From: Strobilurus pachycystidiatus
Taxonomy: Eukaryota; Basidiomycota; Agaricomycetes; Agaricales; Physalacriaceae
Length of the DNA stretch: 64,000 nt
NCBI GenBank assembly: GCA_019915135.1
Contig: JAHLMK010000001.1
Span: forward strand, 2,976,001-3,040,000
Direction: 5' to 3'
Shown here: in pieces, positions 31,527 to 42,891 of the stretch
Layout: each line of letters opens with the position of its first letter
Position numbering within the stretch: position 1 is the stretch's first letter
The notes under the pieces: generated by a model
Database searches by the model: none
What the model saw: the letters and a program-made list of their open reading frames with translations, nothing else
Told to the model about the DNA's origin: nothing
Position numbers and translations under genes: made by a program

Positions 31527-31685
31527 GGCAAGTAAGGTACAGACCACCTTAGCATCATTTTTCAGGTAGTAGAAGGACGAAGAGATTGTAAAATTACATG
31601 TATGAAAATTATTTGCGCCACAATTATAGTCTGGAATACCCGTAATATGGAATCAGGCTCGGATGGGTCCCGAGGATATTCCACA

Positions 31686-31700
31686 TGAGCGACTCTACTG
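31686..31700. repeat. Right terminal inverted repeat of the pogo element
   Basis: TGAGCGACTCTACTG, exact inverse of 29048-29062, followed by TA. Confidence 0.9.
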
Positions 31701-32189
31701 TACTACGCTCCTATAAGCCAGGTAACAAAGACAACAATCATGACTGATGCTTACTCAACCAGCTTTGTCGCAAGCAAGTGTCATTCAGTCTTCATCTAAC
31801 AGTATGTTTGTGGCTATGGAAGAAGTTGCTGCAGCTTCTACAGCTACGTCTCTCCGCTTGGTGTCACACAATTGTGCTCTTATCAGCAACCTGCACACTG
31901 CACAGTGAAGCCTATATCCTCCCTTGGCACTGGGTACACTATATCCACCAGCTACTCATCACATTTCTCTTGGCCATGCTCATTCAAGCTTGCAAATTCT
32001 GTGAGTTGCTCAATGAAGTCTTGGCCACTTTCATTGGCCAAATGATTGTCAATGAGACGCTAACAAGTATATTAGACAAGCTTGATCAATGATCCAATAA
32101 TTCACTGTAAGACAAACCATGTATGCGCAATCAATCTGATTGTTAATTACATCATACTTTTTAAGAACTTGCCGGTGCTTGAAAGTAAG

Positions 32190-33535
32190 CCCTACAATAC
32201 TCTGAAGCACCTTGAGGAACTGCTCCAATTGCTCCAATTCTTGAACCTATGCACATGGAGTATCACAATAGAACATGTTGGAGAATGGATGACACATACA
32301 CCAGATTTATATTCACGCCTGCATGCACCTGATGAAGCACGCTGGCTCAAGGCCAGGTTGCCTATGATGTCTGAGATACTGCCTTGGCTTTTGAGATGAT
32401 CAAGATGTCCAAGCTGCATGATTATCTCTTGATATTGAAAAAGAATCCTAAAAACACAGTCTCAGCCAGCAAGTACACAAATCACAATGACTGTGAAGCA
32501 TACAGAAATTCCAGTGAGTGTGGTGTTGACATATTACAATATCTGATATCATTTGTCCCCTGAGAAAGCATCATGTTCTCAATGGCCTTGGCCGTCATCC
32601 TAAACATCCGGTTGAAAATGAAAGTACAAGTTTCTTTGCATGTTTGTGCGTTCTGGATCAGATCCCGTCAGATATGTGGCCCAATATGCTAGCTGAACCC
32701 TCAGTGTCTCACCATAGCAGTGGATAACATCATCTTGACCATGTAGTTCAGCATATCAACCAATGCTCCATCTCGGACTGTGAATTCCAAGCGATCCAGC
32801 AAGATGTCTAGACCAAAAAAGGTGAAGTCCCGGTGACTCGGATGAAACTTTAGGGAAGAGATTTCCTCATGATGCCGGTTATACAGCGGAAGTAAGACTT
32901 CCGATATAAGAGCATTTGAATCATCTTCCATAGTTCTGCTAAATTCTACCGATTGGCCATCCAAAATCTCCTGGAGAGCATCCAGTAAGCTCCAATCACT
33001 GTTAGCGTTTCCAGGTCCGAGTCCTCTATCAGATGGCTTCAGTAGAATTGGTAATCAGACATCATGCTACGCACGAATCCTCCTCGGAGAATAGGACACA
33101 CACGGTCCTTTGGTCACCACGAAGAGCAAGAGGCCGGGGCCAATCTGAGTCTCTCATGTAATACTTGTCGCCAGGATCCCTTAGGTATAATCCATAGTAG
33201 GACAATGCCGGAACGTTTTCACGCCCCAAAACCACCATGAAATAGTGATAGACTCGAATGTGGTATTGAACGTGGACTAGAGAGAAATCCAGCGAGATCT
33301 GCACACAATGACCATGCATCACAGATGATGATTTGCGTCAGAAGGCAGTGCTTACATTGGGATTTGTCTTTATCAAGTCGAGCCAATCGCACCAATCATG
33401 CTCGGCTTCCGTCCAGCCAAGAATTTGAGCAAGTAAGATGGCGAGATTGTGCCATTTGATAGCCTGTCTGCGCAATTCCTCCTCGCCGTATGTGTAAAAA
33501 TGAGGGGCGGCCAAGTTCGTGGGGGCGCCGACCAT
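32190..33535 (-). pseudogene. Decayed second copy of the unknown alpha-helical gene
   Basis: Minus-strand segments align with copy 1 (24.2-26.0 kb) in the same order: exon 1 from ATG at 33535 (EEELRRQAIKWHNLAILLAQ, DWCDWLDLI), exon 2 (LVHVQYHIRVYHYFMVVL, VPALSYY), exon 3 (DWSLLDALQEILDGQSVEF) and weaker matches for exons 4-6 down to about 32190. The acceptor corresponding to copy 1 exon 3 reads ACCAAT instead of ACCAGT, and an in-frame TGA follows. Exon 3 is shortened by deletion. A different spliced product cannot be excluded, but decay is the simplest reading. The right end of the pogo element lies about 0.5 kb away. Confidence 0.65.
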
Positions 33536-33720
33536 TCTGGCAAGGCGACTCGGAGACAACGAAGGTGGGACTCAAGCTATAGTCGAAATCATGCGTCGTC
33601 GCATACATCAGAACTCATGATCACAGGCAGGCATTGAAGTGGACAGCTTGGGAACACTGATAACGGCGTACGGTCTCGAGTGTGCAGTCCTATCGTGATC
33701 GGCGATGACCGTGTGCGGGA

Positions 33721-34063
33721 AACTCAAGCACATACATGACGAGAGGCAGATCTCCGCAGACAGCCGACATGAGTGTTCTCAAGTCGAAGGAACTAATAGA
33801 TATAAAAATGAATACTGACATTGAAAGCCAACGCTGGCTTGCCTGATTATCACGAGCTCTGTTACGCTCCTTGTCGACCTGGCTTCGTTAGGGCTTTGGG
33901 ACGAGAAAGGGATATCACATTTGGAGAGCTTTTCCGACGCACATGAGGACGAAAGAAGAGGATGAACAAGTTTAATATCAGTCTATACAATAATGATACA
34001 GTGAACAGCAAAGAATAATGATATGTAAATAACACTAGGTAGGTGATAGTATGTATGGTACGT
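33721..34063. other. Spacer between the decayed copy and the F-box/WD40 gene
   Basis: About 340 bp, AT-rich from 33960, holding the presumed 3' UTR of the minus-strand F-box gene. I see no gene. Confidence 0.4.
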
Positions 34064-35842
34064 CTACTCGCTGAAACTCCAAATCTTGACTTCATTGTCG
34101 TCTCCGCCAGAGACAATGCGATCTTCTCCCAGTGCGAGACAGCTCACAGCAGCGGTATGACCCACTAGAGTCGCGGTACATCGGCCGTCCTCTCTTGACC
34201 AGACCTGCAGATGCGTCAGAATGAAAGTCAATAGGAAGGAAGGAGACGAAACACACCTTGATCGTCCGGTCATGACTGCCACTGACCAGGCGTATCTTGT
34301 CGCTCGCCACGCCCCATACACCCTCTATGTGCCCAAAGTACGTCCGCACTGTCTTCCCCGTCTCAATGTCCCACTGCTTCACCGTATTGTCCAGACTCCC
34401 AGAAATCAAGACAGGCTTTTTCTTTCCATCCTCCCCATCCTTGCAGTCCTCCTCTAAAAGGAGCTTCATACTCTGCACCTGCGCGACGTGCCCGGTGAAG
34501 ATCCGCACACATGATCGTGAGGTGAGGTCCCATAGACGAATCGTCCCGTCGTCCGACCCAGAAAAGAGCATCTTCCCGACGTCAATCTGGGGCGCCTCGC
34601 AACTAGGGGCATCAAATGTCTCCTGCGCCCGAGGGGCACTGGAAGCGCTGGTGTTGCCTCCATCCCAGAGTTGCACAGTGTTGACCCAATCAGAATGCCC
34701 CCTCAGCGTAAAGGCACCACCAGTCCGCAGATTCCAGACCTTGATCGTAGAATCGACACTCCCGCTCGCCAAGACGTCCGTATCAAAGTTGAGACACACG
34801 ACACCTTCCGTGTGCCCTGTCAAAGTGCGAATCAGTTTGCCTCTCCGCCAATCCCACACCTTGAGCGTAGTGTCCATGCTCCCGGTGATGAGCTTCACGT
34901 TGTCAAACTGCAGCGCCCGAACGGCTCGAGTGTGGCCTTTGAGGCAATGAAGCTCCACCCCAGTTTCGAGGTTCCAGACCCGTGCCGTTCGATCGTATGA
35001 ACCGGTGATGAGGACGGGGAATGCGGGATGGGTGAACGTCTCCATAAACTGAAGACACATGACGCCGTCTGTATGGCCTTTGAGAGTCCGAACAGTGCAT
35101 CGGCCGCGACGCCAGTTTTGTTCTATGGTCATGCGCTCGCTGTAGACATCCTTCCACGGTCGCGTCACTTGCATCGTCGCGGATGGTTCGACAAGAAGTG
35201 AACAGGCGGCCTCAGAGCGTAGCGACCCTTCACTGCTCCCGGAGTCCAAAGCAAGATCATCATCTCCTGTCCTCGAGCGTTTCTTCGAAGAAGGGTCCGG
35301 CTCGTGACCAGATTCATCTCTTTTTCGCTTGCCGATAGAGTTCAATGATGGAGATGGGGAGACGGCCTTGATGAAGGTGCGCTTCTTCTCGAGCACGGGA
35401 AGAGCCCAGCCGCACTTGCGGCATTTCTGCCCAATGTGCTGCTCGCAAATCCCGCGCCACAGAATGTCATCGTCTGCCAAGTTGCGCCATGACCGGGAGA
35501 CCTGTGCGGCTCGACAGAGGGATGTCGCATCAAGGTGGCCCAATACTTTGAGTGAGACTTCGCGAGGGAGGACGGAGAAGGGGTCGATGCGTATGAGGTG
35601 GGCGAGTTGTTCGGTGAGGAGGGAAAGCTGACTGAAGCAGCACATTGTAAGGAGTCCCTGAAGGATGAGTGCTCGTCGGGGGTGTGAGCTGCTGGAAAAG
35701 CTGCTCCAGAGGGAGCTGACGGCTTCTCGTTCTTCAACGGGCAAAGCATCCAAGGACTATTTTTGATATCGGCATACAGTGATATCTGAACGGAAACATA
35801 ACACACCTGCTGTAGCTTGAGATTCGTGCCCTCGTCGGCCAT
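34064..35842 (-). CDS. F-box/WD40 substrate receptor, Met30/SconB-like
   Basis: Exons 35842-35807, 35756-34257 and 34204-34064 join in frame; 558 residues from ATG at 35842 (an in-frame ATG also exists at 35941). An N-terminal helical region is followed by an F-box (LPREVSLKVLGHLD, SRSWRNLADDDILWRGIC) and the CRKCGWALP block typical of sulfur-regulation F-box proteins. Seven WD40 repeats fill the C-terminal half (TLKGHTDGVMCLQF, LITGSYDRTARVWN and so on, ending GGDDNEVKIWSFSE). Expected role: substrate receptor of an SCF ubiquitin ligase that down-regulates sulfur-assimilation activators of the Met4/Cys3 type. The assignment rests on domain order and the Cys-x2-Cys block; other F-box/WD40 proteins are possible but less likely. 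Confidence 0.85.
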
Positions 35843-35942
35843 TCGCTGGTGGCGAACACATAGCTTCCGCGCTGGAGGTTGTTGGGACGGAGGCGGTATT
35901 AGATTCTGTGTCCTGTGCAGTCGGGTCATGCTCCTCGACATT

Positions 35943-36531
35943 GACCTCGGAGTCCGATTCGTGCTGCTCTTCGTGTTGATGATTGTCGCCTGTCGCAGGC
36001 GGGCGCCGGCAGCGTATCGCAGACATACGAGTTGTTGTTGGACGCTTTTGCCATGCTAATGGCTGTAGCGAGATGGTTCCGAAGTTTTGATGAGTTGACG
36101 GAAGGGTTCGGCAGGTCGCAACTTCGATCTCGGACTTCTATATATGTCCGCTAACGCCAAATGTCGCAATTCTCATGTGCGTAGCACACAACAATATCAT
36201 CTTCAAACCCACTGTATTCGACTACTTCTCTCGCAGATTGCGTGAATGGCGTGAGTGTTGACTGTGTTGTCGTATTCGTGGTGACGAAGTTAACTGATGA
36301 GACCATGGCATTTAATATCGATAGTCTCACCGTCCAGGCGCGGGTATCTCCGCATCTTAGTGGGAACGCAGCCTTATTGCAGAATCCGGAAGCGAGTGAA
36401 TACATATGATAAGTGTAAATGTGGGGGTATGGGTACTCAGTACATGGCTACTAGATGCTACAAAATCCGTCTAAAGTCTAAACAGTATGTATAAAATGAC
36501 AATGACGCACAACATTACGAAGAAAATGAGA
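35943..36531. other. Spacer between the F-box gene and the kinase-RasGEF gene
   Basis: Upstream region of the F-box gene (to about 36140) and presumed 3' UTR of the minus-strand kinase-RasGEF gene. No coding frame or repeat is evident. Confidence 0.4.
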
Positions 36532-39500
36532 TCAACCCACTTTGAAGCCTAGTTGCTTCAGTTGCTTCGTTGGCAATTTGTCACGGCGCACATCCTCCCT
36601 TTCAAGGGCTTTGCTCCTCAGCTTCATATCAGCCTCAGATGACATGTGAGGATCGATCCTGTCGACAGTCCTGAGCTGGTGCTCCAGGTATATCAGTGCC
36701 CGACCATTGTCGCCATTTGTCGTCAATTCCTGCTCGACATCGGCCACTCGTCTGAGCTCTTTGACGCAATCCACAAAGTTGACGTAGCGCTCAAAGTTGA
36801 TCAAAGACCGCCCCTTGCTCTCTACGAGCGAATGGCTGAAAGTCATGATGCCTGAAAGCTCGTGCAGATGTGCTGGTAGCCAAGGTACTGTCATTAGGGC
36901 GTCCTTGTGGACCTCTTGGTACGCTCCATAGCTGGATGTCGGCTTGAGCAGAAGTAGCATGTCGTGAAGTGCATGCCCAAGGGTTGTCCGATAGCCTTGT
37001 GCAACAGTTTGAGCTCGACGATTGGCGCAGAGTTCAGGGCGGTGACGATTGAGGCCATGGAGGCGAAGTTCCGCAACCGTCGACATTCCTATGGAAGTGT
37101 CAGAAGACGTACACGAGGGAAGAAATGGGGCTCACCTGAGCAACAAGTATGAAGAAAATGAGCACCTCTTTCCTCGCGTCATGATCATCATGATGTAGGA
37201 GCGACTTCTTCACCCAGAGCTGGATTTTCGCACTCGTGGCGAGGACCAAATCTGCTCTGCCACCAGGATTGGACCCCATGATGTGCTGCAAATAGTCACT
37301 GGGTAGAACTGCCTTGAAACGCTTGGCCTCCAGCATTGTCAGGGCAGCAGCAAGATGCTCAGGCATGACACTATCAGCCCTCGGCACTTTGAGTTTGCCG
37401 GGAGATGGCGGTACAGGTGGAGCGTCCGCCGTTGACCGCACCTCGATAGCACGGAGAATCTCCTTCGCCCTTTCATTCATCGTGGAGGAGCGTTTCGTCG
37501 AGATGCCATTGAGGCAAAACTCTTTCATGTGCATGAGTAGGGGTGAGTCGATAGGGAGATGGACGTTGGAGAGCCAATACAACACGACACGATAGATATT
37601 GTACTGTATGTCGACGCGCTTACTGACGGCCTCATACTCGGCATCTTGGAAGCGTTGAGAAATGAGGCGAAAGACGTCAACGGGACTCGCAAAGCTGGGA
37701 CACATAGTGAGCACGATGTCTCGATATTCCAAGTCCTGTTGAAGATCTGAGGCTCGTCAGAATATAGAAGCAGGTGATTACAAAAGACTGACTAGACGTC
37801 GTGATCAGCCTATCGACAAGTCCCTCTAACGTCGCAGATACAACAGAGCCTGCTCTGTTGGTGTTGACGATGATAGAGTCGGAAGACGCCGGGCCAGGCA
37901 ACCGTTCATTCGACGGCGGAAGACTTGGACTGTGTGGTAGGAAGGGTGACGAATGACCGGACTCTGATACCGGGCTATGCGTTAACGGGAAATGGGAGCC
38001 AAAGTCCGCAGGTAGCGAGCTCGGTCCATCGTCAAATTCGATCGCTATGAAGTCGTAATGATTCGTAGCGGGCGGTGAGGATGCATTGGACAAACGGCGA
38101 TGATGAGAGCCTGAGGGAATTTCCACGGGATTAGCGAGGGAGGGGGGATATTCTGATACACAAGATTGGCTGGGGGAAGGAGACAACTCTTGCCCTTGGG
38201 GTACGGAGATCAAGGACGGGATTTTGAGCTGCGCGTTTGCTTTAGCAGACTTGATACTGCTTGAACCACTTCCAGAGCTCGAGGGGCGCCTCAACGTGGA
38301 CAAAAGGGAGCTTCGTTTCTTCTGTGCTATCAGGACGTCACTAACATGATCATTTCCAGGAACGTTGGAAACTTACTTTGAATGAGTCCTCTCATTGTCA
38401 GGAGCTTGGTCTTTACTTCAGTCATGGATGGCCGCGATGAAGGCTTTTTCTGCCAACATCGGCGAATGAGATCCCAAAGCTGATTATGCAAGTCTTTTGG
38501 AGCAGCCAATTGTGAGGGCCGCTCCGGAGTTCTGCCACGGTCGAGTTCTCGTAGGACGGTAATCTCGCGTGGGAATGAATTGAAAGGCTGCTCTCCGGTC
38601 AAGAGTTCAAGGGCGACCATGCCGAACGACCATACATCAGAATGCGTGGAATATGACCCCGCATTGGTGAGCAGTTCAGGGGCCGACCACCGCGGATTGC
38701 TGGTTGCAGAGGACGACATGCCGTGCCCACACTAAAGGCAATAGTAAGGCGCGTGTACGCGAGAAAGACCTTATGTTTACCTCCTCAAGGAATTTGGACA
38801 ATCCAAAATCGGAGAGTCTGGCCGTTTCGTCGCGAGATATCAACACATTTGCCTTGCAAGACATAGATTAGATGAAAGCAAAAGGATTACGATTACAAAG
38901 TCACTCACGCCTCGAAGATCTCCGTGTATTATCTTGTGGTCGTGGAGATATTCCAGCCCTGGGGCAAATCCGAGTCAGTCAAGGGGAACTATCCCCGATG
39001 TCGCGTCAATACTGACCTTCGGCTATCTCAGATAGAAGGCGCAAGCGGTCGACATCTGGATGCTTCAAGACAAACGAAATGGAGGTGCCGTTGTCCATCC
39101 AGGGACTGACCTGCGGGAAATGAGCCGCATGCCATTCATCGAGTCAACGAGAAACGTACTGAATAGACTTCATTCCCTATGTTAGCGAAGCCGTAACTGA
39201 CATGCTATGAGTGACTTTATACGAGAAAACATGAAACACCTACAGAGGAACCACGAATGGATGCTTCTCGAGACTTCTCCATATTCTGACCTCCCGTTGG
39301 AATCTCTGCTGGCGGTCAGGTGTCGAGGCAAATTGATATCAGATACTACTCACTCTCCGGACTTCTGGCGTGTTGGCTAACGCCCTAGGTAGCCGTAGGG
39401 CCACCTTCCAACCGAGTAAGTTGCCTGTATGCACAGCTTTCATATATCAAAGGAGCTTACACGTTCCCTGTCAAGCCATTCACCTGGTAACATTCAGAGA

Positions 39501-40633
39501 TTGCTACTCAGATACAGTCTGACGTGACTCACCGATGAATATATCGTTAAATGTCCCTTGAGCCACACTTGGCTGTTCGCGTTCCAGGGTAACTTGTCCG
39601 GTAACTGTATACACTTTCAGCAAAGCTGAAAAAAATGGAAGTACGGAGGACACGTACGATCCTCCAGCGGGGGCAGTTTGGATGTTTGATCGTGTAACCA
39701 CCAAAGCCCTTTGATTAACGGGTCAGTTGTGATTGAGTCTGCCTGACGGAGACTAGCCTTGGCGGAAGCTCTTCTCTTGATCTGGTTCAAGTTTGCTCGA
39801 TTCATGAAGTTCCTATCAGCGCAGAATAAGCGCTGTTTCACAGCAACTTTCGGGACACGCACGTTTTGCAACGTCTCCATCACATTTTCGAGAACGCCGG
39901 TGGATTGGGATTGGGCGCTTAGCAAAAGCTTCATGTCGTCCTGGCTGTGAAGGATGGCCTGCAGGAGGTCCCGTACTTCCGCTCTATCTCTATCCTGTGC
40001 GGCACGCGCCCCGACCTGCCCGCGCGCTAATTCGAGTGACGATTGGACCTGAAAGGTGCGAATGATAAGGATCGGAATGTGAGGAGAGACTGAAGCAACG
40101 CACATTGAAGTTGAAGATGGCGGCGTCGATGTCCCGTTGTAATTTATCGATACCGTCCTTGATTTCTCGCTGGGTGGCAAAACTCCGAAGACGACTGAGG
40201 GCGGCCCATTCGGACACCTTTCTGTTTATCCGCTCGACCACGCTGTCCATTGACGCGAACGATTAAGAAGAGTATCGGAGGAGTCAAGGTCGGTGGATAC
40301 GCACAAGTTAACTTCGTCTATAAGCTCTGTAACCTTCTCGCCCTCCAGGCCGGAGGTACCGTCCCTCAACGACAGTAGCAAGCGAACGCATCTCGCGCTC
40401 ATATCTTCGCATTGTCTCTGGAGTCAGATGTCAATCAGAAGAATATTCGTGAACCAGGATATTCTACCTTATAGAGCTTGACATTCTGAAGTGAGCTATA
40501 GGTCTTTGTTACTGTAATTCGCGCAGGTCATTAGCGGGTTGTGTATGGCGAGTAGTCGACAATGCGTACATGCCGTAACGGAAGCGTCCAAGCCCGGTAC
40601 ACCTGAAAGGGCGACCAAGTCCTTGAGACTCAT
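36532..40633 (-). CDS. Helical-bundle / TKL-like (pseudo)kinase / RasGEF fusion protein
   Basis: A many-exon minus-strand gene (about 15 short introns) from ATG at 40633 (MSLKDLVALSGVPGLD) to TGA at 36532. Order: a four-helix region of about 200 residues (40633-39650) resembling the N-terminal bundle of MLKL/HeLo-like proteins; a kinase domain (39600-38390) with GTFNDIFIG, VALRLPR, HGDLRG, DFGLSKF, APELL and DVWSFGMVALELLTG; a Ser/Pro-rich linker (38300-37800); a RasGEF N-terminal module (37790-37480); and a CDC25-type RasGEF domain (37400-36532; PEHLAAALTMLEAKRF, GIMTFSHSLVESKGRSLINFERYV). The beta-3 lysine is Arg and HRD is HGD, so kinase activity may be reduced or absent. Expected role: coupling an upstream signal to Ras activation. 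The helical-bundle assignment is by resemblance only. Confidence 0.8.
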
Positions 40634-40968
40634 GCGTTGAGAAGATGGTCGCTGTGCAAGATGAGGTTGTAGATGGAGGCAGACATGTCACCACAAGCCT
40701 GTTAAAGGCTATCAGGGCTGTATTTCAATGGAGTCAAAAGTCATCAAAGCTGTACTGATCGTACCTCATTCGTTCCTGACCTAGTTCCGTTCCCGAAAGT
40801 TGACACCTTTCAAAATTGAAAACGAAACATGAGCGACGACGCTCAAGCTTCGAGCTCTCATAGAGCCCAAGAAAGAAAATGTAATTATAAAGCTCATATC
40901 ACGAAAAACTGCAGTTGAGATATGTGCCGGCAGCAGGATCTGAAGCTTCCATACCAAGATCTTTATGC

Positions 40969-41075
40969 GGTGACGTGGCCGAGCGGTTAAGGCGTTGGAT
41001 TTAAGCTTTGGTCGGGCGACCGAAATGCTTCCCAATGAAGGTGACTTCTCGCGAGTTCGAGTCTCGCCGTCACCA
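40969..41075 (+). tRNA. tRNA-Leu (anticodon TAA), intron-containing
   Basis: Acceptor GGTGACG pairs with CGTCACC, discriminator A. D arm GCCGAGCGGTTAAGGC. Anticodon arm TTGGA-TTTAAG, intron of about 24 nt, then T-CCCAA. Long class II variable arm GAAG-GTGA-CTTC. T arm GCGAG-TTCGAGT-CTCGC. Loop positions 34-36 read TAA, giving leucine. Position 31 (A) faces 39 (C), a mismatch. The intron has an internal GGTCGGGCGACC hairpin. Confidence 0.9.
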
Positions 41076-41450
41076 TAATATTTTTGCTGCTGGTGCCCGC
41101 CCACTGCCGGCCGGGGCCCAAAATCTAATAATTAATTATTTCTGATATTCTAATAATTTTCTTGATTTACTATTGACTGTTAAATTTAAGATTCAAGATT
41201 CAGAGTGAAATGGTGTCGCTAAGTCATTGGACTTTGAGTCATAAGCAGCTCATAGCTACCTACCTGAATCCTGCTCTTCTGTCAAGTCTCAAAGCGCCCG
41301 GCGCACTCGTCAGGGACCGGGGACTTATCTGACGGAACAGAACCGAACGCGTGATGCGGGGTTGATCAACAAGCGCGATCGCCCTTCCAGTCTAATCGTG
41401 TTGTTGCAGATTGTTTGCTCTCACCTCTCTTCTCATTCCAACTTGCAACC
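41076..41450. other. Spacer upstream of the peroxiredoxin gene
   Basis: AT-rich after the tRNA (41120-41200, poly(T)-poor for a Pol III terminator, though TTTTT occurs at 41083-41087), then the presumed promoter. No TATA box is obvious. Confidence 0.4.
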
Positions 41451-42323
41451 ATGCCTCCTCGCGCGAAGAAAGAAAGCGATGAACCCGTCCGCCGCTCCTC
41501 GCGGAACAAAGGGTTCCCTGTGGAAGACGCTCCAGAGCCCAAACCTAGGCAGCCCCGAAAAAACGAACCAAAGCTGAAGACGCTGCTGACGGGGACGGCG
41601 AGGAGAAGGAAGCACCCTCTGCTAAGAAAAAGGTCTCACTCTTTTTCCTTTTGACCGTTCATCCGCTAACAAATTTCATGAAGGCAAAGACTGAGGAATC
41701 AACGTTCAACATCGGCGATGTCCTGCCCGAGATAACAGTGCAGAACGAGAAGGGCGAGGACGTTCAAGTCAATAACCTCGCCGCTGAAAAGGGCGTTGTG
41801 CTTTTCCTGATTCCCAAAGCTGATACCCGTTCGTTTTCTCTTTCCAAATAATGTCTGGCCGCTCACAGAGACTGATAGCGGGATGCACTACGCAAGCGTG
41901 CGGCTTCCGTGATTCTTATCCCGACTTCACTGCCGTAAACTACGATGTTTACGCTCTCAGCGCCGACTCGCCTGCCGCGCAGACCAAATGGCAAAGTAAG
42001 GTTTGTCAGCCAGTTTTTTCCGTCTTTTACACTCTCATTCTGATCTCTATGGATGCTTCTCAGAAAGAGCTGCCCTACCCGCTTCTGTCAGATCCCAAGC
42101 GGGTGCTCATCTCCGCCCTTGGAGCTGGAACGGATAAGAGCACCAAGCGCAGCCACTTCATCTTCGAGAAAGGGGGTAAGTTGGTCGACAAGAAGGTCCC
42201 CGTCAAGCCAAAGGACAGGTACGTATCTTCAGTCTCTTCGACTTTCGATATCGTAGGCCTGACACCACCGATAGTCCTGCCTTGGCCCTTGAGTTTATCA
42301 AGTCCCACGAAGCGTCCTCATAA
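41451..42323 (+). CDS. Nuclear-type thiol peroxidase (Dot5/BCP-PrxQ peroxiredoxin), frameshift in exon 1
   Basis: Exons 41451 to about 41632, 41684-41828, 41879-42000, 42064-42218 and 42275-42323, all later junctions in frame. The enzyme reduces peroxides using the resolving pair in PGCTTQACGF (peroxidatic and resolving Cys five residues apart, the PrxQ pattern). Other marks are FLIPKADT, YPLLSDPKR and KRSHFIFEKGGKLV. The N-terminus is basic and acidic with nuclear-localisation-like clusters (RAKKES, SAKKK), as in Dot5. Exon 1 starts in one frame but must end in another: the A-tract at 41558-41563 has six A; seven would restore one continuous frame through DGDGEEKEAPSAKKK into exon 2. So either a real 1-bp deletion or an assembly error. 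Confidence 0.85.
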
Positions 42324-42891
42324 AGGAGGCGCAAGAAATACGTACGATAGTCTGCTACGTACATACCGCATGTTGTTGTTTATATATATCTCAGTCTGTT
42401 GTAACTGTACTCCGAATGGATTATCTGATTCTGGCATAAGTTTTTTTCTGTGCGACATCTGTCACGGTGCGACATGAGCTTGGGACTGCTTGGGATGTTC
42501 ACTCCTAGTGCACATGCTAGTACTGGTGTCACAGGCCACGTCGAGTTCTTCTTTTGCACATCCTGCCGGTTTTCAGCATGGAACATGGGAATTTCGTGGC
42601 AGAAAGCTCATTGGTGAATGATATTTCCGCGAGACAGCTGAGCAGATGAGCCATGGTCAGTCTCTCGGCAAAGCTGCAATGGAAGATCTCCCATGATAAT
42701 ATGCGAGAAGGATCCGAATTCAGAGTAGTGCGGAATCAAGTTAGTTAGCGTCTGCCCGCTGTCACTGCTTGCCTACGTCAGGGAGGTGGGATGTGAACAG
42801 ATGCACATATCACCTAAGAAAGTCATTTGAGTCCCGATGATTTGGAAGACAAGCTTGATGAACCTACACATTCAATATTCAGTCCTGATAC
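42324..42891. other. Intergenic region after the peroxiredoxin gene
   Basis: About 0.57 kb with no convincing frame. Its right part may contain a last short exon of the minus-strand PGG-motif gene (about 42870-42780). Confidence 0.4.

Larger units (their letters stand above)
29048..31700 (+). mobile_element. Complete pogo/Tigger-like transposon
   Basis: CAGTAGAGTCGCTCA at 29048-29062 is the exact reverse complement of 31686-31700. TA lies directly outside both ends (29046-29047 and 31701-31702). CAGT termini with TA duplication are diagnostic of pogo/Tigger elements. The 2,653-bp element contains one three-exon transposase gene with an unbroken frame. GGAATA/TATTCC words are dense just inside both ends (29067-29190 and 31630-31682) and are likely transposase binding sites. 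Confidence 0.92.

Noticed and set aside
31778..32399. Plus-strand frames of about 105 codons
   Set aside because: They overlap the decayed second copy of the unknown minus-strand gene and lack coding character.
41083..41087. TTTTT as Pol III terminator of tRNA-Leu
   Set aside because: Plausible position 8 bp downstream, but a five-T run is common by chance in this AT-rich stretch, so it is not listed as a separate feature.
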